Positions 57,988 to 64,000 of a stretch of DNA of 64,000 nt are shown here, one piece after another (position 1 is the first letter of the stretch; each line of letters begins with the position of its first letter). The translations under genes were made by a program, and so were the position numbers. Source of the DNA: Sinorhizobium mexicanum (lineage in GTDB: Bacteria; Pseudomonadota; Alphaproteobacteria; Rhizobiales; Rhizobiaceae); the NCBI RefSeq assembly GCF_013488225.1, contig NZ_CP041238.1:2443501-2507500 (forward strand), read 5' to 3'. The notes beneath the pieces are model-generated. The model worked only from the letters and a program-made list of their open reading frames with translations. It ran no database searches and had not been told where the DNA came from.

Positions 57988-59718
57988 ATGTCGACAGCAA
58001 TTGCCATTCTCGGCGGCATCGGGCTGTTCCTGCTCGGGATGACCGTCATGACCGACGGCCTGAAGGCGCTGGCGGGATCCGCACTGCGCACCGTTCTCGG
58101 CAAGGCGGCGGCGACGCCGCTCTCGGGTGCCCTCTGGGGCGCCGTCGTCACGCTGCTGGTGCAGTCCTCGAGTGCCGTGACGATGACGACGATCGGCCTC
58201 GTCAGCGCCGGGCTCATGACCTTTCCGCAGGGGCTCGGCCTCGTGTTCGGCGCCAATGTCGGCACGACAGGAACCGGCTGGCTCGTGGCGCTGATCGGTG
58301 TGCGCGTCTCGCTTTCCGCCTACGCGCTGCCGATGATCTTCGCCGGCGCGCTGGCCAAGTTGCTCGGCCGCGGGCGGATTGCCGCGTCGGGAGGCGCGCT
58401 CGCAGGCTTTGCGCTGGTGCTCTACGGGCTGACGACCCTCCAGCAGGGCATGGGGGGCCTTGCCGAAACCCTGCATCCGTCTGACCTCCCCGCCGTCCTC
58501 GGCATGCCGGGGGTCGGATGGGCCGCGGGGTCGGTTGGCCTCATGACGCTGATCATCGTCGGCCTGGCAATGACCGCGGTCATGCAGTCGTCGACCGCCG
58601 CCATTGCCGTCACCATTTCCGCTTATTACGCCGGGGCGGTCGGCCTGGAACAGGGCGCGGCGCTGATCATCGGGCAGAATATCGGGACAGCGACGAGCTC
58701 GGCATTGGCGGCCATCGGTGCCAGCGCGACGGCCAAGCGCCTCGCGCTTGCCTATGTGCTGTTCAAGGTCATAGCGGCGATCATCGCCGTCATCGCCTTT
58801 CCGCTCACGGCGGCCCTGATGAAGGCCGCACTCGCGTCGGTCGACGGGATGACGCTCCTTGCCGCCTACCACACAGCCTATAACGTCGTCGGGGTGGCGG
58901 TGCTCCTGCCGGCCACGCAATCGTTCACCCGCGTCGTGGAGCGCCTCCTGCCCTCCAGGCAGACGGCGCTCCAGCGCGCACTCGATCCCAGCGCGCTTGC
59001 AAGTCCGGTGGTCGCGGTCGAGACCGCCCGCCGCGTCGTGGCCGACGTCCTCACGACAACAGCCGCCTCGGTCTCCGCGGCGCTTTCGGGCGGGGCTCGC
59101 CCCACGGTACAAGGCACTGCAGCGGCCGCCGCCGCACTCGAGGAGGTGCGCGACTTCCTGTCCGAATTGCAGGAGCCGCCCGAAACGGAGGCCGAGCGGC
59201 ACCGCCTGACGAGCACGCTGCACGCGCTCGATCACGCCTCGCGCCTCGTGGAAGTGCTGGCCGACGGCAGCCTGACAGCGCAGCCAGCCGGAGCCCTCCA
59301 TGACTTCCGCGCCGCCCAGCTTTGTACGAAGGCCATGCGTGCGGCGCAGCTGGTCGGCGGCTCGATAACCTCCGAAAGCGCCCTCAGCGCGCAGGCCCCA
59401 CCCATCGGCTGGAACGTCTCGCCGGAAGTCGCCGCGGCGCTGGCCGAGGTGGAGGATGCAGCGAGCAAGCTTGACGCGCTTCAGCGGGATTATCGCGCCG
59501 CGACCCTCGCCTCCGTCGCGCCGGGAAAGTTGACCGCCGCGGAGGCCCTGACGAGGATCGACGCCGCCAGACGGCTCGACCGGATTGTGAACCATGCCTG
59601 GCGTTCGGCGGCGCATCTCCTCGGCCGCGGCACGCCTGACAACGCGGATGACACTTCGGCCCCGGCGTCCGAACCGGAGAGCGCCGCGGCCGGAAGCCAC
59701 GAGGGCGCAGCCAGCTGA
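57988..59718 (+). CDS. Na/Pi cotransporter (NptA/PNaS family) with PhoU-like C-terminus
   Basis: 576 residues. Two inverted-repeat membrane halves (about 1-300): MTVMTDGLKALAGSALRTVL, VTLLVQSSSAVTMTTIGLV and AMTAVMQSSTAAIAVTISAY, where the QSSS/QSST motifs are the family's substrate/sodium signature. The last ~230 residues are soluble, helical and PhoU-like. It takes up phosphate or a related anion with sodium. GACGAGG precedes the ATG. Confidence 0.9.
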   Translation: MSTAIAILGGIGLFLLGMTVMTDGLKALAGSALRTVLGKAAATPLSGALWGAVVTLLVQSSSAVTMTTIGLVSAGLMTFPQGLGLVFGANVGTTGTGWLVALIGVRVSLSAYALPMIFAGALAKLLGRGRIAASGGALAGFALVLYGLTTLQQGMGGLAETLHPSDLPAVLGMPGVGWAAGSVGLMTLIIVGLAMTAVMQSSTAAIAVTISAYYAGAVGLEQGAALIIGQNIGTATSSALAAIGASATAKRLALAYVLFKVIAAIIAVIAFPLTAALMKAALASVDGMTLLAAYHTAYNVVGVAVLLPATQSFTRVVERLLPSRQTALQRALDPSALASPVVAVETARRVVADVLTTTAASVSAALSGGARPTVQGTAAAAAALEEVRDFLSELQEPPETEAERHRLTSTLHALDHASRLVEVLADGSLTAQPAGALHDFRAAQLCTKAMRAAQLVGGSITSESALSAQAPPIGWNVSPEVAAALAEVEDAASKLDALQRDYRAATLASVAPGKLTAAEALTRIDAARRLDRIVNHAWRSAAHLLGRGTPDNADDTSAPASEPESAAAGSHEGAAS

Positions 59719-59796
59719 GGTCGCCGGCTGATCCGGCGCGAAAGGAACCCGGGGTCGCCGAAGATCCGACTTCCACGCAACAGATTGCGTCTTGGG

Positions 59797-60270
59797 TCAC
59801 GCTCGCGGCGGGTCAACAACCGGCTGAACGTCGATCAATCGGTACAAGTCCGTCTGCGGCGCACCCTCCGGCCAGGCAGGGCATCGCTCATCGAGCGTCA
59901 GCCACGGCTGCTTCCGTTTCGTCCATATGTGAGCGACGACTTCGAGCTGATGACTTGCGTCAAAAGTTCCGGCTCTGACGATAACCAGCCCCGGCCGTCC
60001 GCTGTTGGTATTGTAGAGCCGCGTGAAGCACACCGGGCAGGCGAACTGGTTGGAGATCCTCTCTCCGTCAGCACTCGGCAGATCGAACCGGCCGACCTGA
60101 CCCATGCATTCGAAACGCTGTCGCGCCACGATAGCCTGCTGGCTGAAGGCACTGCCGCTCCAGGTCTGGCAATCCAGGCAATGACACGCGTAGGTCCGGG
60201 GAAGACGCTCGCACGAGATGCGCCACCGCACTGAGCCGCAGCGGCACCCTCCTTCTATTCTGTCCAACAC
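59797..60270 (-). CDS. GFA-family (CENP-V/GFA domain) zinc protein
   Basis: 157 residues from GTG 60270 (or TTG 60267) after GGGAG. Zinc ligands: GGCRCGSVRW near the N-terminus, CHCLDCQ, and CPVCFTRLY in the middle; SGSAFSQQ and WTKRKQPWL are family features. An upstream in-frame extension is not favoured. Third GFA gene of the window. Confidence 0.87.
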   Translation of the reverse strand: MLDRIEGGCRCGSVRWRISCERLPRTYACHCLDCQTWSGSAFSQQAIVARQRFECMGQVGRFDLPSADGERISNQFACPVCFTRLYNTNSGRPGLVIVRAGTFDASHQLEVVAHIWTKRKQPWLTLDERCPAWPEGAPQTDLYRLIDVQPVVDPPRA

Positions 60271-60490
60271 CGCACTCCCATACTGGTGGAAATACCTGCA
60301 ACAACGTCGTGCCTGTCGCGAACCTGGTCGCGCACGCAATGCGGCTATGGATTGCCGCAGGACATCTATGCCGAAGAGGTCTTAACGATTGGGGCCTAAG
60401 ATCAGCCTAACGCCCTGCAGAACGACGACAGTTTAAGGAACTTGCATTAGGCCGCGCTTGCACCCGGACATGGCTGCTCGCGGACCGAAC

Positions 60491-62743
60491 TCAAGGGTTC
60501 GGGCGAACCTGCGAGAAGGTGAAGGCCATGTCCCCGTGGTACCAGACGAACTCGTTCTCCTTGGCGTTGAGCCCGCCGGGGTTCCGCAGCACCATGCCGC
60601 AGAGGTTCGCGGTCTTGCGCCACAGAAAACAAACGTCGTCCCCCTCAAATCGCATCTCGACGTCGGCCATGCGCCCACCACCGATGGAGGCCCACCCTCC
60701 CGAGAGCAGGCCCTTGCCCTCAGTCGAAATGGCTGCCTCGTGCGCCTCGCCATAGTCCTGCACGCGTCCGCGCAGCCGATGTCCAAGAAACAGCGAACGC
60801 ACCTCGTCGGCTGTCAGCTTGTTCTTGCTGCTGAATTCGCTGCTCCGCATGTTCTCCGGCACGCCGGCGAGCCGCAGCCCCTGCAGGAGCCGTTCCCTGT
60901 CCTCGTGCTTCGAAAGGTCGAGCGGCGGGCAGGTTGAGATGGTGGCGACGATGCCGCCGCGTCTGACGCTCAACGCATCGAAGCGGGCGACGGCAGCCTC
61001 GGCTTCCGCGCGGCGGCCAAGCTGTCCGGAGGCGGCCGCAAGCAGAAGCCAGGAGCTCTCATCCTCGGAATTGAGCTTCGTGCTCTTCTCCGCAGCCTCG
61101 GCTGCCGCTTCGTAATTCTGCAGGCTGAACTCGGTCAGGCCGAGGACGAACATGAAGAACGACGGATAGTGAGGATCGAGCCTGATCGCGGTGCGGATAT
61201 GGGGCATGGCCTCATCAGCCCTCCCCGCGGACGTAAGCGTGAGCGCCATCATCGCGTAGCTCCAGGAGTCTCCGGGGGCGAGCGCTATGGCTTCCTTGAG
61301 TTCGACCAGCGCCTGCTCGTGCTGCCAGTCGGCTTCGGACAGGAGCCCGGCCACCTGGTGCGCCAGCGCCGTCTTGTTCCCCTGGGCGGTGCGGAGATAC
61401 TTCGATGCCTTGGCTCTCGCTTCAAATCGCGAGATGCCCAGGTAGTAATGCCAACGCCAGGCGTAAAGGCGCGCGTAGACCATCGCCGCTGCCGCACTGG
61501 CCCGTCCATAGGTTGGATCGAGCGCAATCGCCTCTTCGAAATAGGGCACGGCCTTGACGGAATCCTCGGGCGTCATGCGCCGGTAGTGCTCCCAGCCGCG
61601 CAGGAACGCGTCAAATGCCGCCGGGACCGTCGTTTCCTGGCGACCAACGGCCACTTCCTCGTCAGGCTGCAACCGAAGCGCCAGGGCATCGGCAATGCCG
61701 CCGGTCACCTCGTCCTGCAATGCAAAGACATCGGCGAGCGTCCCGTCGAATTTTCCGGCCCAGGCGTGGCCGCCGCTTTGCGAGTCGATGAGCTGGGCAT
61801 TGATGCGCAGTTGCTCCCCTGCCCGCTGCACGCTGCCTTCCAGGATATATCTGACACCGAGTTCCTTCGACACCTGCCCGGCCGTCGTGGCCTTGCCCTT
61901 GTAGGTGAAGGTCGAATTGCGTGCGATGACGAACAGACCGGATATCTGCGCGAGCTCGGTGACAAGCGCGTCGGTCATGCCGTCGGCGAAATACTCCTGC
62001 TTGGGATCGTCGCTCACATTGTCAAACGGAAGCACGGCGATCGAGGGCTTGTCCGGCAGGGTCAGCGCCGCTTGGGCGATCGAAGCCGGCTCGGTCGTCG
62101 CACCCCAAGGCTGCCACCACCAGGGCTGCCACCAGACAACGCCGGCAGCGATGCCGAGCGCCACGGCAGACGCGGAGAGCACTTCCCGAAGTCTTGCGCG
62201 ACGTCCGGCGGCGGTCACGCTGCCGTCGCGCGCTTCGGCCGGCAGGAGGCGGTAGGCCCGCACCGGCCTTTCGATATGCTTCAGCCGCTGCTCGCCGAGA
62301 AAGACGAAACAAGCGTCGACGTGCTTTTCGACCTGATCGTAGGCCGTGCCGGAGATCAGAATTCCACCGGGTTCGGCGAGGGTCTGCAGCCGCTCGGCGA
62401 TGATGACACCATCGCCATGGATGTCGTCCCCCTCGACGATCACGTCGCCGAGATTGATGCCGATGCGGAATTGCAGCCGGCAGCCGTCGACGTCGCTCCC
62501 CTCCGACTTCGCCCGCTGCACCTCCATCGCGCAGCGGACCGCCTCGACGACACTGTGGAATTCGATGAGCAGCCCGTCGCCCATCGTCTTGATCAACCGC
62601 CCGCGATGGGCGGCAATCGCCGGCTCGAACAGGTCGTGCAGATCGGCCTGGAAGCGCACGCGGGTACCTTCCTCGTCGGCCTGACTGAGCAGTCCATAGC
62701 CGACGACGTCCGCAATCATGACGGCGGCAAGCCTACGCTCCAT
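60491..62743 (-). CDS. Class III cyclase/TolB-like/TPR protein with extra C-terminal domain
   Basis: 750 residues. Cyclase 5-165: MIADVVGYGLLSQADEEGTR (Asp12), IKTMGDGLLIEF (Asp56). One membrane helix at about 186-205 (VLSASAVALGIAAGVVWW), followed by a Trp-rich linker. TolB-like domain from about 232: SIAVLPFDNVSDDPKQEYFA. TPRs about 375-620. From about 640 an added domain follows: LTADEVRSLFLGHRLRGRVQ, MRFEGDDVCFLWRKTANLCG. It resembles small Pro/Cys-containing sensor or DUF995-like domains. The single helix places the TolB-TPR half on the other side of the membrane from the cyclase. Confidence 0.88.
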   Translation of the reverse strand: MERRLAAVMIADVVGYGLLSQADEEGTRVRFQADLHDLFEPAIAAHRGRLIKTMGDGLLIEFHSVVEAVRCAMEVQRAKSEGSDVDGCRLQFRIGINLGDVIVEGDDIHGDGVIIAERLQTLAEPGGILISGTAYDQVEKHVDACFVFLGEQRLKHIERPVRAYRLLPAEARDGSVTAAGRRARLREVLSASAVALGIAAGVVWWQPWWWQPWGATTEPASIAQAALTLPDKPSIAVLPFDNVSDDPKQEYFADGMTDALVTELAQISGLFVIARNSTFTYKGKATTAGQVSKELGVRYILEGSVQRAGEQLRINAQLIDSQSGGHAWAGKFDGTLADVFALQDEVTGGIADALALRLQPDEEVAVGRQETTVPAAFDAFLRGWEHYRRMTPEDSVKAVPYFEEAIALDPTYGRASAAAAMVYARLYAWRWHYYLGISRFEARAKASKYLRTAQGNKTALAHQVAGLLSEADWQHEQALVELKEAIALAPGDSWSYAMMALTLTSAGRADEAMPHIRTAIRLDPHYPSFFMFVLGLTEFSLQNYEAAAEAAEKSTKLNSEDESSWLLLAAASGQLGRRAEAEAAVARFDALSVRRGGIVATISTCPPLDLSKHEDRERLLQGLRLAGVPENMRSSEFSSKNKLTADEVRSLFLGHRLRGRVQDYGEAHEAAISTEGKGLLSGGWASIGGGRMADVEMRFEGDDVCFLWRKTANLCGMVLRNPGGLNAKENEFVWYHGDMAFTFSQVRPNP

Positions 62744-63088
62744 TGGCCTTCCAAACGGAAGAAGCTCCTAGTTCAAGCTAACGCGATTTCGTAAGTCCGA
62801 AACACGCACTCTATCGCAATATGTATCATTCCTAAAATAAGAACTCGCTCGCGGCGCACGTGCCCGTTTGCGAAAAGTCGAGATCGCCGCAAGGCATATT
62901 CATGGAACCGGTGCATGCGACCGCCGTTCATGTTAGGCCCGCGGTTGCCGGTACTCGTGGGGAAAACGGTCGTCGACGTGAGCCTGACCCGCACACCGCG
63001 TTGGAATTGTCGGTCGTTGCGCGTCTGAGAAGACGCGGCGCCGTAATACCGTGACCATGCTGACCCGAACGGCAAAGAAGGAAATTTA
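62744..63088. other. Intergenic region with a RIME half
   Basis: No gene seen. Bases 63014-63054 (GTCGTTGCGCGTCTGAGAAGACGCGGCGCCGTAAT) are the right palindrome of a RIME1-like repeat. The rest should contain promoters of the divergent flanking genes. Confidence 0.5.
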
Positions 63089-64000
63089 ATGACTGTCGTC
63101 GCCTCGTTCGTGTACAGGGACGGAAAGCGCGCGGAGGAACTGCCGCTCTCCGCCACGCCGACGTCCTTCGAGGAAAACGAGTTCGTCTGGATCGGATTAT
63201 ACGCTCCGACCGCCGAGGAGATGGCTACGCTCGAGAATGCCTTCGCACTCCACCACCTTGCAGTCGAGGATGCGCTCAGCCCGCACCAGATCCCCAAGGT
63301 CGAGATCTACGGCGAGCAACTGTTCATAATTGCCAAGACCGCGCACATCGAAGGCGACAAGATCGTCTACGGCCAGACGGCGGTGTTCGTCGGGCGAAAC
63401 CACATCATCTCCGTCCGGCAGGGCTCTGCGCGTGCGCATACCGAGCTTCGCTCGCAACTGGAGGCCTCGCCGAAACTGCTGCAGAAGGGAACGGACTACG
63501 TGCTGCACGCGATCATCGACTTCATCGTCGATGGCTATCTCCCGGTCGTGCAGACAATCGAGGATAAAGTCCTCGCCATGGAAAAGCACATGCTGGTGGC
63601 ATTTCTCGAACGCGACGAAATCCGCCGCATTTTCCGCATGCGTCGCCAGGTCATTCTGTTTCAGCGCATTCTCGGCCCGATGTCGGAGGTGGCCAGCAAG
63701 CTGACGAACCTGGATCTGCCGTGCATCGACGACCACGCCAAGCCGTATTTCCGCGATGTGCTCGACCACGTCAGGCGTACCGAGGTCATGGTCAACGGCC
63801 TGCGCGAAGTCATCACCTCGGTGTTCGAGGCGAGTAACCTCCTCGAGCAGCAGCGGCAGGGCACGATCACGCGCCAATTGGCCGCCTGGGCCGCGATCCT
63901 CGCCGTCCCGACGGCCATCGCAGGAATCTACGGGATGAACTTCAGGAACATGCCGGAACTGGATACGCGTTACGGCTATTTTGCCGTGCTCGCGACGATC
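63089..64000 (+). CDS. corA: CorA-family divalent cation transporter (3' truncated by window)
   Basis: 304 residues visible. Large cytoplasmic N-domain: VWIGLYAPTAEEMATLENAF, VEDALSPHQIPKVEIYGEQL, IISVRQGSARAHTELRSQLE. A long helix follows, then the first membrane segment LAAWAAILAVPTAIAGIYGM with the YGMNF signature (GMN at about 63931-63939). Transports magnesium (or cobalt/nickel) at the inner membrane. Pentamer in known members. AAGAAGGAAATTTA precedes the ATG at 63089. The second membrane segment lies beyond the window. Confidence 0.93.
   Translation, partial: MTVVASFVYRDGKRAEELPLSATPTSFEENEFVWIGLYAPTAEEMATLENAFALHHLAVEDALSPHQIPKVEIYGEQLFIIAKTAHIEGDKIVYGQTAVFVGRNHIISVRQGSARAHTELRSQLEASPKLLQKGTDYVLHAIIDFIVDGYLPVVQTIEDKVLAMEKHMLVAFLERDEIRRIFRMRRQVILFQRILGPMSEVASKLTNLDLPCIDDHAKPYFRDVLDHVRRTEVMVNGLREVITSVFEASNLLEQQRQGTITRQLAAWAAILAVPTAIAGIYGMNFRNMPELDTRYGYFAVLATI

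Noticed and set aside
57748..59700. 650-codon minus-strand open frame
   Set aside because: Antisense to the Na/Pi cotransporter; composition is Arg/Gly/Asp repeats typical of shadow frames.
61169..62794. 541-codon plus-strand open frame
   Set aside because: Antisense to the 750-residue cyclase/TPR gene, no recognisable domain.

Overview
The window comes from a GC-rich alphaproteobacterial genome, most likely a Sinorhizobium/Ensifer-type rhizobium. The grounds are about a dozen copies or fragments of a ~100-bp two-palindrome intergenic repeat resembling RIME1, a cobalamin riboswitch, DUF1515 and DUF3309 genes, and many class III cyclase/TPR and GFA-family genes. No rRNA, tRNA or CRISPR array was seen. 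All calls come from reading the sequence; no database search was run.

Left arm (1-18.1 kb) is ordinary accessory chromosome or replicon: an HlyD-type secretion subunit with a truncated partner, a SulP anion transporter, a PPK2 polyphosphate kinase, a ClpX-zinc-finger/HTH protein under a strong palindromic operator, GFA, DUF924, Lrp and RBBP9-like genes, a B12-riboswitch-controlled DUF1636-ATPase-binding protein-permease transport unit, a LysR/polysaccharide-deacetylase divergent pair, an SLC13 permease and four tandem paralogous lipoproteins.

Middle (about 18.3-50.0 kb) is a phage-derived structural cluster, almost all on the minus strand. In transcription order it reads small terminase (probable), large terminase, portal, scaffold, major capsid protein, adaptor and connector genes, a P22-gp10-like protein, a GNAT gene, an S74-type tail protein, tail fibre, methyltransferase, endolysin and nested Rz/Rz1-like spanins. 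No integrase, repressor or replication gene is visible. Host-type genes and RIME repeats sit between the phage genes, so the element looks old and partly domesticated. Two junctions carry probable interbacterial toxin/immunity cargo. Downstream of the portal (37.4-41.3 kb) there is a putative permuted Cys/His hydrolase plus a multi-TM partner, present as one intact and one decayed copy, together with a decayed polymorphic-toxin/immunity pair and a truncated portal duplicate. Downstream of the capsid (29.3-31.9 kb) there is a DUF2778/Tlde1-like L,D-transpeptidase-fold protein followed by two exported proteins that share a repeated domain. This toxin-loaded virion operon is the most unusual feature of the window.

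Right arm (50.1-64 kb) holds two tandem secreted Cys-rich paralogs, several very small membrane proteins, two class III cyclase/TolB-like/TPR proteins, a Tat-exported L,D-transpeptidase overlapping a Pal-like OmpA lipoprotein, a Na/Pi cotransporter, a GFA protein and the 5' part of corA.
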